DNA of 64,000 bases from Bacteroidales bacterium (lineage in GTDB: Bacteria > Bacteroidota > Bacteroidia > Bacteroidales > UBA1715): assembly GCA_024409235.1 (NCBI GenBank), contig JAKSUA010000009.1, positions 32,820 through 96,819 on the forward strand, written 5' to 3'. The notes under the pieces were generated by a model, which was not told the DNA's origin, did not search any database, and saw only the letters and a program-made list of their open reading frames with translations. The position numbers were made by a program, and so were the translations under genes. Numbering within the stretch: position 1 is the stretch's first letter; each line of letters opens with the position of its first letter. Below are positions 35,965 to 45,546 of the stretch, in pieces.

Positions 35965-38211
35965 ATGCAAGAATTTATTGAAGTTGTTGGAGCAACAGAA
36001 AATAATCTAAAAAACGTATCTCTACGTATTCCTAAAAAACAAATAACTGTTGTTACTGGTGTTTCTGGTTCTGGAAAATCATCACTTGTCTTAGACACAA
36101 TTGCTGCAAAATCTCGAAGAGAATTAAATGACACATTTCCTTCGTTTGTGCAACAATATCTTCCAAAATATGGAAGACCACACGTTGAACGTATTGAAAA
36201 TCTTTCAATTGCAATTGTTATTGAACAAAGAAAACCTGCTACAAATTCTCGTTCCACTGTTGGAACATATACAGATATCTATTCGTTACTACGACTTTTA
36301 TTCTCTCGAATAGGAAAACCTTTTGTTGGATACTCCGATATTTTTTCTTTTAATCATCCAATGGGAAGCTGTCCTCGCTGTTCCGGATTAGGAGAAATAC
36401 GAGAACTTGATATTCATAAATTAGTTGATTTCAATAAATCACTCAATGATGAAGACACAATTCATTACATTGCATTTGGCAAAGGTGGCTGGCGCTGGAT
36501 TCGCTATGCACATAGTGGTTTATTTGACTTGGATAAAAAGATTAAAGATTATTCTCCAGAAGAATTAGAGTTATTTTTGAATTCACCACAAATCAAACTA
36601 AAAAATCCACCGCACAATTGGCCGAAAAGTGCAAAGTACGAAGGCTTGATTCCTCGTATGTATCGAAGTATTATCAATTCCGAAGAAGGCCTACTTCACG
36701 CAAAAGTGTTGGATCCAATGTTGCGAATGGGCACCTGCCCAGATTGTAATGGCTCAAGATTGAATAAAACAATCCGTTCTTGTAAAATACAAGGACGAAA
36801 CATTGCAGATATCTGTAGCATGTCTATTTCGGAAGCAAAGGCATGGATGGAATCTATTACAGAAAAACTTGCGGAAGACATAAAAAAGAATGTTTTAGAA
36901 AGACTTTCTGCTTTGGAAGAAATCGGCCTTGGATATTTGACTTTAGATCGCGCAATTGGGACACTTTCGGGGGGCGAAGCACAACGATGCAAAATTGCGA
37001 AATATATCAACTCATCGCTTTCCGATGTACTTTACATATTAGATGAACCAAGCGTTGGACTACATAATCATGATATTTTATTGATGCAAAAGTCCGTACA
37101 AAAACTTAAAAGCAACGGAAATACAGTCATTTTAGTAGAGCATCATAAGAATATGATAGAAATCGCCGACCATATCATCGACATGGGACCCGGTGCAGGA
37201 GCTGATGGCGGAAATGTTTTGTTCGAAGGTAGCTACAAAGATTTGCTTCAAAGCAATACACTTACAGGTACCATGCTAAATACATCAAAACAATTAAAAG
37301 ACACATATAGAAAACCAACTCAATGGTTTCCTTTAGAACATGCAAATACACATAACTTAAAAGATGTCAATGTAAAATTACCTCTTGGTATAATGACTGT
37401 CATTGCTGGTGTTGCAGGTTCAGGAAAATCATCTTTAATGGAGTCTTTTCGTCAGAATTATCCGAAACCAGAAGACATTGTCTATATAAGTCAAAAAAAT
37501 ATTGGTATAAGTTTACGTTCCACTCCTGCTACATATCTTGAAATTGCAGACGATATTCGAAAATTATTTGCAAAAACAAATAAAAGCAAGGCAGAAATGT
37601 TTTCATTTAATGGCAAAGGCGGTTGTCCTGTTTGCCAAGGGAAAGGCGTCATAGTATCAGATATGGCTTTTATGGATTCAATAGAAACAACCTGCGAAGC
37701 CTGTGGTGGTTTACGATATTCTAATGAAGTATTACAATTTAAGTTACAAGAAAAGAATATTGCCGAAGTAATGGATTTAAGTGCCGAAAAAGCATATTCC
37801 TTTTTTGCGGACACAACTATTGCCGAGAAAATTGAACCGTTATTGAAAGTCGGATTAGGCTATATTCATTTAAACCAATCGCTATCAACACTTTCCGGTG
37901 GAGAACTACAACGAATTAAATTGGCTTCGTTTCTTCGAGAAAAAGGGAAAATTTTCATCCTTGACGAACCAACTGATGGTCTTCATCTAAAAAACATAGA
38001 CCAATTGATTTCACTTTTTGAAACAATGATCTCAACAGGAAATACAATATTCCTTATTGAACACAATGTAGAAGTAATGAAATCAGCGGATTATATTATT
38101 GAACTTGGACCTGGAGGTGGCAATAAAGGCGGAGAGATTTTATTTTGTGGAACTCCAAAAGAGATTTTACAATCGGAAAAATCTGTAACGGCAACGTATT
38201 TAAAATCATAA
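35965..38211 (+). CDS. Short UvrA-like ABC protein (UvrA paralogue)
   Basis: The 748 residues contain two ABC ATPase halves: Walker A VTGVSGSGKSS (about 30-40) and VAGSGKSS (about 482-489), signatures LSGGEAQRCKIA (about 334) and LSGGELQRIKLA (about 642). Zn-finger-like modules are present (CPRCSGLGEI, CPDCNGSRLN, CPVCQGKGV with CEACGGLRYS). The usual UvrA has about 940 residues; the reduction suggests loss of the UvrB-binding part, as in UvrA paralogues linked to drug tolerance. A DNA-binding role is likely; UvrB-dependent repair is not shown. It follows the HAD gene by 2 bases. Confidence 0.85.
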   Translation: MQEFIEVVGATENNLKNVSLRIPKKQITVVTGVSGSGKSSLVLDTIAAKSRRELNDTFPSFVQQYLPKYGRPHVERIENLSIAIVIEQRKPATNSRSTVGTYTDIYSLLRLLFSRIGKPFVGYSDIFSFNHPMGSCPRCSGLGEIRELDIHKLVDFNKSLNDEDTIHYIAFGKGGWRWIRYAHSGLFDLDKKIKDYSPEELELFLNSPQIKLKNPPHNWPKSAKYEGLIPRMYRSIINSEEGLLHAKVLDPMLRMGTCPDCNGSRLNKTIRSCKIQGRNIADICSMSISEAKAWMESITEKLAEDIKKNVLERLSALEEIGLGYLTLDRAIGTLSGGEAQRCKIAKYINSSLSDVLYILDEPSVGLHNHDILLMQKSVQKLKSNGNTVILVEHHKNMIEIADHIIDMGPGAGADGGNVLFEGSYKDLLQSNTLTGTMLNTSKQLKDTYRKPTQWFPLEHANTHNLKDVNVKLPLGIMTVIAGVAGSGKSSLMESFRQNYPKPEDIVYISQKNIGISLRSTPATYLEIADDIRKLFAKTNKSKAEMFSFNGKGGCPVCQGKGVIVSDMAFMDSIETTCEACGGLRYSNEVLQFKLQEKNIAEVMDLSAEKAYSFFADTTIAEKIEPLLKVGLGYIHLNQSLSTLSGGELQRIKLASFLREKGKIFILDEPTDGLHLKNIDQLISLFETMISTGNTIFLIEHNVEVMKSADYIIELGPGGGNKGGEILFCGTPKEILQSEKSVTATYLKS

Positions 38212-38248
38212 AAAAACAAAACTTGCCTTGAAAGAGGTATTTTATACA

Positions 38249-38256
38249 TACATTTG
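38249..38256 (+). promoter_or_regulatory. -7 element for the SDR/ALDH pair
   Basis: TACATTTG has a TTG 18 bases upstream (38228-38230) and lies 23 bases before the ATG at 38280. Confidence 0.55.
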
Positions 38257-38279
38257 CGAATCAAAAAATTAAAGAAATT

Positions 38280-39086
38280 ATGAAATTAGAAGGAAAGAAC
38301 ATTTTGATTACTGGTGGTGCATCAGGTATTGGAAAAATAATGGGTAGAATGGCTCTTGAAAAAGGTGCTAATCAGTTGATTATTTGGGATATAAATGAAA
38401 CTAATATAGAGTCTGTTGTTGCAGAACACAGTAAACTTGGAAAGGTAAAAGGCTTTAAAGTTGATGTTTCCTCATATGATAACGTTTCTGCAGTATATGC
38501 TCAGACAAAAAGCGAATGTGGTGATATTGATGTTGTAATACAATGTGCAGGTGTTGTTACAAGCAACAAAACTTTTAATGAAAATACATTGACAGACATT
38601 AACAGAACTATGACTATCAATGCAATTGCACCAATGTATGTGGCACATGTGATTTTGCCAGACATGATTGCAAGAAATCAAGGTCATATTTGTACAATTG
38701 CATCAGCTGCCGGTATGATTTCTAACCCAAACATGAGTGTATATGCAGCAAGTAAATGGGCGGTAATAGGCTGGTCGGATTCTGTACGAATTGAATTGCA
38801 GAAAATGAAAAGCAATGTTCATATAACGACTGTTGCACCTTATTATATTAATACAGGAATGTTTGATGGTGTGAAATCAAAGATATTCCCAATCCTTGAG
38901 CCAGAAAAAACATCTAAGAAAATCGTTCGTGCGATAGAAAAGAATGTTGATTTCAAAGGTATTCCTTGGAGTTTCCATTTTATTCGTTTTATGCAGGGAT
39001 TGTTGCCAACAAAATTCTTTGACTGGTTGTTTGGAGAATTTTTTGGAATTTATCACACAATGGATCACTTCACAGGAAGAAAATAA
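38280..39086 (+). CDS. Short-chain dehydrogenase/reductase
   Basis: The 268 residues form a Rossmann fold with the NAD(P)-binding TGGASGIGKIMG (about 11-22), NNAG-like QCAGVVTSN, the catalytic Ser in ASAAGMIS and Tyr/Lys in YAASKWAVIGW. The C-terminal extension (about 225-268) with GIPWSFHFIRFMQGLLPTKFFDWLFG could be membrane-associated, as in lipid-linked SDRs. It precedes an aldehyde dehydrogenase by 3 bases, and together they could oxidise or reduce fatty aldehydes or alcohols; that is inference. Confidence 0.88.
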   Translation: MKLEGKNILITGGASGIGKIMGRMALEKGANQLIIWDINETNIESVVAEHSKLGKVKGFKVDVSSYDNVSAVYAQTKSECGDIDVVIQCAGVVTSNKTFNENTLTDINRTMTINAIAPMYVAHVILPDMIARNQGHICTIASAAGMISNPNMSVYAASKWAVIGWSDSVRIELQKMKSNVHITTVAPYYINTGMFDGVKSKIFPILEPEKTSKKIVRAIEKNVDFKGIPWSFHFIRFMQGLLPTKFFDWLFGEFFGIYHTMDHFTGRK

Positions 39087-39089
39087 TTT

Positions 39090-40466
39090 ATGGAAAATAC
39101 TTCTCTAGAACAAATTAAAACGCTTGTTGCCAATCAACAGGCGTTTTTTCAAACAGGTAAAACGAAAGAACTGTCGTTTCGAAAAGATGCTTTAAAAAAG
39201 TTTCTTGCAGCTGTAGAAAAAAACGAGCAGGCAATTGCTGAGGCGCTTTGGAAAGATTTACACAAATCTTACGAAGAAGCGTATCTTACTGAAATTTCTT
39301 TGGTAAAAGGTGAGATAAAAAATCACATTCGTCACCTAAAGAAATGGGCAAAACCTCAATGTGTACTGTCTCCAATAGCTTTATTCCCTTCATCAAGCAA
39401 AATCATTAACGAACCACTTGGTTGTTCTTTGATAATTGCACCTTGGAATTATCCAGTTTTATTGCTACTTAGTCCTCTTATTGGCTCAATATCAGCTGGT
39501 TGTACGGCTATATTGAAACCATCTCCGTATGTGCCAACAGTTTCTGCAATAATGCAGAAGTTGATAGAGGAAACATTTCCTAGTGATTACATTGCTGTTG
39601 TACAAGGAAATAGAGAGGTCAACACATACTTATTAGACCAAAAATTTGACACAATTTTCTTTACTGGTAGTCCTGATTTAGGAAAAATAGTAATGAGTGC
39701 CGCAGCAAAAAATCTCACACCAGTTGTGCTTGAACTTGGAGGAAAGAGCCCATGTTTCGTATCAGAAGATGCAAACATCACTCTTGCCGCACGAAGAATT
39801 GCTTGGGGCAAATGCTTGAATGCCGGACAAACGTGTATTGCGCCTGATTATTTATTTGTACACGAAAATGTAAAAGACAAATTCATTGCAGAATTTAAGA
39901 AAGCGATAGTCAAATTTTATCAAGAAAATCAGCAAACAAGCAAACATTATGTACGTTTAGTTTCTGAAAAAGCATACCAACGAGTTAAAAGTTACTTAAA
40001 CGATGGTACCGCAGTTGTTGGTGGAAAATTTGACGATGCAGAACGCTACATAGAAACAACAATACTAGACAATGTTTCGCCTGACAGTCCTGTAATGACA
40101 ACAGAAATCTTCGGCCCTATTTTGCCGATGATGACCTATAAAAACATAGACGAGGCTATCTCATTTGTAAATAGCCGCCCAAAACCATTGGCTTTGTACG
40201 CATTTGGTGCAAACAAAACAACGAAGAAAATTTTACGAAACACAACATCTGGCGGTGCATGCGTAAACGATACAATTATGCATATTGTAAACCACAACAT
40301 GCCATTTGGCGGAGTTGGCAATTCCGGCCTAGGAAAATATCATGGTAAACTTTCTTTCGATGCGTTTTCAAATAAACGTGCTGTAGTTGATACTCCAACA
40401 TGGATAGATTTACCAGTACGTTATATGCCGTACAAATTCTTTTGCTTATTGAAAAGAATATTGTAG
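39090..40466 (+). CDS. Aldehyde dehydrogenase (ALDH3-like)
   Basis: The 458 residues have ALDH motifs: PLGCSLIIAPWNYPVLLLL (about 109-127), FFTGSPDLGKIVMSAAAKNL (about 189-208), VLELGGKSPCFV with the general-base Glu (about 215) and NAGQTCIAPDYLF with the catalytic Cys (about 249). The length and the shorter N-terminus fit ALDH3, which oxidise fatty or aromatic aldehydes with NAD(P). It forms a two-gene transcript with the SDR. A terminator follows. Confidence 0.93.
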   Translation: MENTSLEQIKTLVANQQAFFQTGKTKELSFRKDALKKFLAAVEKNEQAIAEALWKDLHKSYEEAYLTEISLVKGEIKNHIRHLKKWAKPQCVLSPIALFPSSSKIINEPLGCSLIIAPWNYPVLLLLSPLIGSISAGCTAILKPSPYVPTVSAIMQKLIEETFPSDYIAVVQGNREVNTYLLDQKFDTIFFTGSPDLGKIVMSAAAKNLTPVVLELGGKSPCFVSEDANITLAARRIAWGKCLNAGQTCIAPDYLFVHENVKDKFIAEFKKAIVKFYQENQQTSKHYVRLVSEKAYQRVKSYLNDGTAVVGGKFDDAERYIETTILDNVSPDSPVMTTEIFGPILPMMTYKNIDEAISFVNSRPKPLALYAFGANKTTKKILRNTTSGGACVNDTIMHIVNHNMPFGGVGNSGLGKYHGKLSFDAFSNKRAVVDTPTWIDLPVRYMPYKFFCLLKRIL

Positions 40467-40486
40467 AAATCAATTGTTGAACATGT

Positions 40487-40516
40487 AAAAGGTCGTCTAT
40501 AAAGACGGCCTTTTTT
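40487..40516. terminator. Bidirectional terminator between the ALDH and CDF genes
   Basis: Stem GGTCGTCT (40491-40498) pairs with AGACGGCC (40503-40510, one G-T pair). A4 and T6 flank the stem. Confidence 0.85.
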
Positions 40517-41618
40517 AGTTACTATAGTTTGTGTCAAAATGGATTTCTATGGTGTAGTTTGGTAATAAATGTTGAATTTGATTACAGATATTTTTTCTTA
40601 ACTCGTTTTTATCTTTTATTGTAAAATCAGTTAGTACATCAAAGGAACAATATTTTTGTTCTTCATTGATAAAAACGCCATGTGTACCAAGTACACCTGC
40701 ATGTGTCATTGCAAATTTGTGAATCTCGTTACGTTCAAAATTGTGCTTTTCATCGACAGCGTAAATACCGATTGTAAGAAATACATGATATTTATTAATG
40801 ATAGTTAATTGTATGTTCTTGGTTAATTTATGAATTTCTTCAGCGGTCATAGTTGCAGGAACTTCAACGTGAATTGAACCAAGAGCTGAGTCTGGTCCGT
40901 AGTCGTGTAAAACTAAATCATATGCTCCAAGAACACCAGAAATTTCACGTACAGTAGCTTTTATTCCAAGTGTGATTTCGCTGTCGGGACGGCGACCAAT
41001 GACATTGCTAACAGAATCCATAAGCATTTCAATTCCAGCTTTGCAGATGAATAATGAAATAACAACTCCTAAAATTCCATCGATAGAAATGTTGAAGAAA
41101 ATAGTTATTAATGCACCGACTAATGTCGCAGCAGAAATAATTGCGTCAAAACTTGCGTCGGTACCCGAAGCAATGAGAGCATCAGAATTGTATTTTTCTC
41201 CCTGATTCTTAACAAATTTTCCTAAGACAAGTTTTACGATAATTGCAATAGAAACTATGATAATAGCTGCGGCATTGTAGTCGGGTGTTTCGGGAGAGAA
41301 AATCTTTTTCCCAGATTCAAATAATGAAGTTATGCCAGCAGTTAAAATAATAGCTGCAATGAGTATGGCTGCAAAATATTCAATTCGTCCATGTCCGAAT
41401 GGATGGTCGTCATCGGGTTTTCTTCGAGCAAGTTTTATTCCAATGATAGTGATGATAGAAGATAGAGCGTCGGTAAGATTGTTTACTGCATCAAGAACTA
41501 TGGCAATAGAACCTGATATGAATCCTACAAGAGCTTTGAATCCAGCAAGAAAAGCATTTGCAACAATACCAATAATGCTCGTTTGGGTAATCTGTTTTTC
41601 ACGAATGTTATTATCCAT
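40515..41618 (-). CDS. Cation diffusion facilitator (CDF) metal exporter
   Basis: The 367 residues have six transmembrane helices (about 15-195) with the metal sites LDAVNNLTDALSSI and DDDHPFGHGRIEYF, and a cytoplasmic dimerisation domain (about 200-300; HVEVPATMTAEEIHKL). CDF proteins export Zn, Fe, Mn or Co in exchange for protons. The C-terminal extension of about 70 residues is longer than usual. I chose the start at ATG 41618; an ATG at 41624 is a close alternative, and a longer TTG reading at 41651 lies upstream of the -7 element (41640-41647). Confidence 0.92.
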   Translation of the reverse strand: MDNNIREKQITQTSIIGIVANAFLAGFKALVGFISGSIAIVLDAVNNLTDALSSIITIIGIKLARRKPDDDHPFGHGRIEYFAAILIAAIILTAGITSLFESGKKIFSPETPDYNAAAIIIVSIAIIVKLVLGKFVKNQGEKYNSDALIASGTDASFDAIISAATLVGALITIFFNISIDGILGVVISLFICKAGIEMLMDSVSNVIGRRPDSEITLGIKATVREISGVLGAYDLVLHDYGPDSALGSIHVEVPATMTAEEIHKLTKNIQLTIINKYHVFLTIGIYAVDEKHNFERNEIHKFAMTHAGVLGTHGVFINEEQKYCSFDVLTDFTIKDKNELRKNICNQIQHLLPNYTIEIHFDTNYSN

Positions 41619-41639
41619 AATCATGTCTTTTATTAAAGA

Positions 41640-41647
41640 CAAATGTA
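41640..41647 (-). promoter_or_regulatory. -7 element for the CDF gene
   Basis: TACATTTG on the minus strand lies 21 bases before the chosen ATG at 41618 and rules out the upstream TTG. Confidence 0.5.
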
Positions 41648-41761
41648 GCAAATGGAATAATATTATTTATTGGAATAAATTATGAAAATTAGAAAAATAG
41701 AGGGCTTTTAAATGTAAATATTTACTACATTTACACTTTGAATGATTGAAATTTATCAAAC

Positions 41762-43045
41762 TTGTCTGACATTGCGATAAAAATAGAGAATTTGAGTAAA
41801 CAATACCGTTTGGGTGTTGTTTCTACGGGTACGTTGTCTCATGATTTAAATCGTTTTTGGACGATGAAAATAATGCATAAGGAGGATCCTTACTTAAAAA
41901 TAGGAGAGGTTAATGACCGTTCAGCAAAAGGAGATTCTGAATATGTATGGGCCTTGAAAGATATCAATATGGAAATAAGGCAAGGTGATGTTGTGGGAAT
42001 TATAGGGAAGAATGGCGCAGGAAAATCCACCTTGTTAAAATTGCTTTCGCGTGTAACAACACCAACAACAGGTTCTATAAAATATAAAGGACGTATAGCT
42101 TCTTTGTTGGAAGTTGGCACAGGATTTCATCCCGAACTTACCGGACGGGAAAACATCTATATGAATGGTGCTATAATGGGAATGAGTAAGTCTGAGATAA
42201 CACGCAAATTAGATGAAATTGTTGATTTTTCAGGCTGTGAACGCTATCTTGATACGCCGGTGAAACGTTATAGTTCAGGTATGACAGTACGTTTAGGCTT
42301 TGCCGTTGCTGCACATATAGATCCTGATATTCTAGTAGTTGACGAAGTCCTTGCCGTAGGCGATGCCGAATTCCAAAAGAAAGCCATAGGCAAAATGCAG
42401 GATGTAAGCAAAGGCGAAGGAAGAACGGTGCTGTTTGTGAGTCATAATATGGCGAGTGTGAAGAGTTTGTGTAATGTAGGGTATCGATTGCAAAATGGGT
42501 TGGTTGCCGATGCTGGTGATATTGATACGGTTGTTAGTCATTATTTGCGTGGGGATAATCAGATAGCAAATCATAAAATTTGGAAAGAACCAGAAGTTAA
42601 GAAGAATGGCTTTGAATTATTGGAATTTGGAGTTCGAAAAAAAGGTTCTTCTGATTTTTCCGAACCGATAAGTATGATTAATGAGACGGAAATAGTTATT
42701 CGCTATCGTTTAACAAAATCGTTTAAACAGTTTCATTTGACATTGCATTATAAAAATGAACAAGGACAACGAATATTCTCGAGCTCTGGTTGCGAGCGTT
42801 GTATTGCGTTACAACATGAAGAAGGAGAATATTTGCAGACATGTACAATACCAGGTGATTTTCTGAATTGGGGAAACTATTCGCTTGATTTATTTGTTGT
42901 GGAAGATAGAAAGAATGTTTTTTTAGTTGAAGGCGATGTTGTTTCGTTTACTGTTTCAAATAAAATGGAGGAAATAGGGGCATTTATGGGTAGAGAACCC
43001 GGTGATGTTACTCCAAAGTTTATTTTTGATGAAGTAAAATTATGA
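41762..43045 (+). CDS. Wzt-type ABC ATPase for polysaccharide export, TTG start
   Basis: The 427 residues begin with TTG read as Met (MSDIAIKIENLSKQYRLG, the usual N-terminus of the family). ATPase motifs are Walker A IGKNGAGKST (about 81-90), signature RYSSGMTVRLG and Walker B ILVVDEVLAVGD. A C-terminal Wzt-like domain (about 255-427) could recognise the end group of a glycan chain. Such ATPases normally pair with a Wzm permease, but none lies nearby. It opens a five-gene run and overlaps the next gene by 4 bases (ATGA). Confidence 0.88.
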   Translation: MSDIAIKIENLSKQYRLGVVSTGTLSHDLNRFWTMKIMHKEDPYLKIGEVNDRSAKGDSEYVWALKDINMEIRQGDVVGIIGKNGAGKSTLLKLLSRVTTPTTGSIKYKGRIASLLEVGTGFHPELTGRENIYMNGAIMGMSKSEITRKLDEIVDFSGCERYLDTPVKRYSSGMTVRLGFAVAAHIDPDILVVDEVLAVGDAEFQKKAIGKMQDVSKGEGRTVLFVSHNMASVKSLCNVGYRLQNGLVADAGDIDTVVSHYLRGDNQIANHKIWKEPEVKKNGFELLEFGVRKKGSSDFSEPISMINETEIVIRYRLTKSFKQFHLTLHYKNEQGQRIFSSSGCERCIALQHEEGEYLQTCTIPGDFLNWGNYSLDLFVVEDRKNVFLVEGDVVSFTVSNKMEEIGAFMGREPGDVTPKFIFDEVKL

Positions 43046-44151
43046 GTAATAAGCCAATAACAGTAACCTCTCCATTGCTTCCACCATTGGAAGAATTTGT
43101 TCCGTATTTGCAGAAAATATGGGATAATAAATGGTTGACGAATAATGGTGAAATGCATCAAGAATTGGAAAAACAATTGGCAGAATATCTTGGTGTGGAA
43201 TACATTTCATTATTCTCAAATGGAACATTGGCTTTAATTACAGCTCTGCAAGCGTTAAATGTTACTGGTGAGGTTATTACAACTCCGTATAGTTTTGTTG
43301 CGACTTCACACTCCATTTGGTGGAATAAAACTACACCTGTGTTTGTAGATGTGGAACCACAATTTTTCAATATAGATGTATCAAAAATAGAGGCTGCAAT
43401 TACAGAGAAAACAACGGCAATTATGCCGGTACATGTATATGGAAATCCTTGTGATGTAGATGCAATACAAAAGATTGCAGATAAATATCATTTAAAGGTT
43501 ATTTATGATGCAGCTCATGCTTTTGGTGTGAAAAAGGATGGCAATTCTATATTGAATTATGGCGATTTGTCTGTATTAAGTTTTCATGCCACTAAGGTGT
43601 TTAGTACGATAGAAGGAGGTGCGGTAATTTGCCATTCTGAAGAAATGAAACATCATATCGACAATCTAAAAAATTTTGGCTTTCGTGGCGAAACTACAGT
43701 TGAGGAACCAGGAATTAATGCTAAATTAAATGAGGTTCAGGCTGCATACGGATTGTTGAGCTTACGGTATATTGATGATGCAATTGCAAAGCGTAAAAAA
43801 ATAGTAGAATTGTACAGGACATTGTTGCATGATGTTAAAGGGATTTCTTTTTTGCCAGATCAAGAGAATGTAATTTCTAATTATGCGTATTTCCCGATTT
43901 TTGTGAACGAAGCAGAATATGGAATGTCTCGTGATGCATTGTACAATAAATTACGTGAACATAATATTTTAGGAAGACGATATTTCTATCCATTGATTAG
44001 TTCATTTGAACCATATAAGAATTACCCTTCTGCTTCATGTGAAAATCTCCCTGTTGCAAATAAAATAGCAGAACAAGTGATATGTATGCCGTTGTATCCG
44101 GAACTTACGTTTGACGACGTTTTTTTCATTGTTAAAAATATTAAAGGATGA
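43042..44151 (+). CDS. DegT/DnrJ/EryC1/StrS-family sugar aminotransferase
   Basis: The 369 residues fit PLP-dependent aminotransferases that convert keto-sugars to amino-sugars. Visible sites are FSNGTLALITALQ (about 58-70), YDAAHAFG with the PLP-contacting Asp156, and the Schiff-base Lys185 in SFHATKVFSTIEGGAV. The C-terminal RRYFYPLISSFEPY is typical. It overlaps the ATPase gene and the next gene by ATGA. In this setting it probably makes an amino-deoxy sugar nucleotide such as those in FdtB/QdtB pathways. Confidence 0.93.
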   Translation: MSNKPITVTSPLLPPLEEFVPYLQKIWDNKWLTNNGEMHQELEKQLAEYLGVEYISLFSNGTLALITALQALNVTGEVITTPYSFVATSHSIWWNKTTPVFVDVEPQFFNIDVSKIEAAITEKTTAIMPVHVYGNPCDVDAIQKIADKYHLKVIYDAAHAFGVKKDGNSILNYGDLSVLSFHATKVFSTIEGGAVICHSEEMKHHIDNLKNFGFRGETTVEEPGINAKLNEVQAAYGLLSLRYIDDAIAKRKKIVELYRTLLHDVKGISFLPDQENVISNYAYFPIFVNEAEYGMSRDALYNKLREHNILGRRYFYPLISSFEPYKNYPSASCENLPVANKIAEQVICMPLYPELTFDDVFFIVKNIKG

Positions 44152-44837
44152 AAGTTGGGATAATGCAACCGTATTTTATGCCTTATTTGGGCTATTGGCA
44201 ATTGATGTCTGCTGTAGATACCTATGTTGTCTATGATGATGTTCAGTATATAAAACGTGGATGGATTAACAGAAATAATATTTTGCTAAATGGAAAAAAA
44301 TATCTTTTCACAATAAAACAAAGTGGAGCATCTCAAAATAAATTGATAAAAGACGTCTCTTTTGCCGATGACTTTGTTAAATTTAAAAAGACGTTGTTTT
44401 TTTGTTATTCAAAAGCTCCTTTTTATACGCAAATAATGGATTTGCTTGAGAATATTCTTATGTATGAAGATAAATCAATAGGAAATTTTATTCTTAATAG
44501 TTTTTCTATAGTTTCTTCATATATAGGATTTGAAACAGATTTTGTTTTGTCTTCTGAAATTAAAAAAGATAATTCCTTAAAAGGAAAAGATAAAATTTTG
44601 GCAATCTGCAAAGATCTTAATGCTGTCGAATACTATAATGCAATTGGTGGACAGGGTTTATATGATAGTACAGAGTTTAAACAATATGGGATAGATTTGA
44701 AGTTTGTTAAATCAAATTTGACACCATATAAGCAGTTTAATAATGACTTTGTTCCAGGTTTGTCGATTATAGATGTTTTAATGTTCAATGAAAGGGGAAA
44801 AGTGAAGGATATGCTGAAAGACTTTTATACAATATAG
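44148..44837 (+). CDS. WbqC family protein
   Basis: The 229 residues start MKVGIMQPYFMPYLGYWQLM and contain YVVYDDVQYIKRGWINRNN, the hallmark of the WbqC family. This family occurs in polysaccharide clusters and is proposed to act in sugar or acyl transfer; the reaction is not settled. It overlaps the aminotransferase gene (ATGA) and precedes a methyltransferase gene, supporting a role in building one glycan. Confidence 0.9.
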   Translation: MKVGIMQPYFMPYLGYWQLMSAVDTYVVYDDVQYIKRGWINRNNILLNGKKYLFTIKQSGASQNKLIKDVSFADDFVKFKKTLFFCYSKAPFYTQIMDLLENILMYEDKSIGNFILNSFSIVSSYIGFETDFVLSSEIKKDNSLKGKDKILAICKDLNAVEYYNAIGGQGLYDSTEFKQYGIDLKFVKSNLTPYKQFNNDFVPGLSIIDVLMFNERGKVKDMLKDFYTI

Positions 44838-44845
44838 AGTATATT

Positions 44846-45526
44846 ATGGAATGGGAAAAGTATTGGAACGAAACGAGTTCTCTGAAGTCTCAAGATTTAC
44901 AAAAACAAGTTGGTAGAACTGTGTTAGGAAAAGCTATATCGGAAGAATTATGGTCTAAAACCTTGGATGTGTTAAAAGATAATTTAGGTATTGATAAACA
45001 CTCAATTTTATTAGATTTATGTTGTGGAAATGGGGCTTTAAGTATTCCGTTCTCTGCAATTTGTTTGTCTATTAAAAGTATAGATTTTTCAAAACATTTG
45101 ACTCAAACTCTAAAAGAAAATAGTTCGACAAATAATATAGATGTAATATGTGGTAATATTTTGTCTGTTGATTATGGATTTGGTTACAGTCATGCTATAT
45201 TATATTTTTCTTTACAATACTTTAATGAAAAAGAAACTATAACTATTTTAAAGAAAGTATATGGTGTTTTAAAATCAGGAGGTGTATTTTATATAGGAGA
45301 TATTCCAGATAGAATGAGATTATGGCATTTCGCAAATACAAAGGAGTTTGAAACTCAATATTTTCGTTCAATAGAAGAGGATAATCCCAAAATTGGTAAT
45401 TGGTTTATAAAAGAAGATTTAATGAAGATGGCAGAATTTTGTGGTTTTAAAGAGGTACATGTTATTGAACAACAAGAATGGATGTATAACTCTCATTATA
45501 GATTTGATATAATAATGAAAAAATAG
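44846..45526 (+). CDS. Class I SAM-dependent methyltransferase
   Basis: The 226 residues have a Rossmann-type core with motif I ILLDLCCGNGALS (about 49-61), an acidic end to the second strand in IKSIDFSK, and GVLKSGGVFYIGDIPDR (about 142-158). It lies 8 bases after the WbqC gene. Because Wzt C-terminal domains in some bacteria bind methylated glycan ends, this enzyme could cap the chain; that is inference. No closer family is recognised. The gene is more AT-rich than its neighbours. Confidence 0.83.
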   Translation: MEWEKYWNETSSLKSQDLQKQVGRTVLGKAISEELWSKTLDVLKDNLGIDKHSILLDLCCGNGALSIPFSAICLSIKSIDFSKHLTQTLKENSSTNNIDVICGNILSVDYGFGYSHAILYFSLQYFNEKETITILKKVYGVLKSGGVFYIGDIPDRMRLWHFANTKEFETQYFRSIEEDNPKIGNWFIKEDLMKMAEFCGFKEVHVIEQQEWMYNSHYRFDIIMKK

Positions 45527-45546
45527 AGAACCTCATAAGGTAGAAT

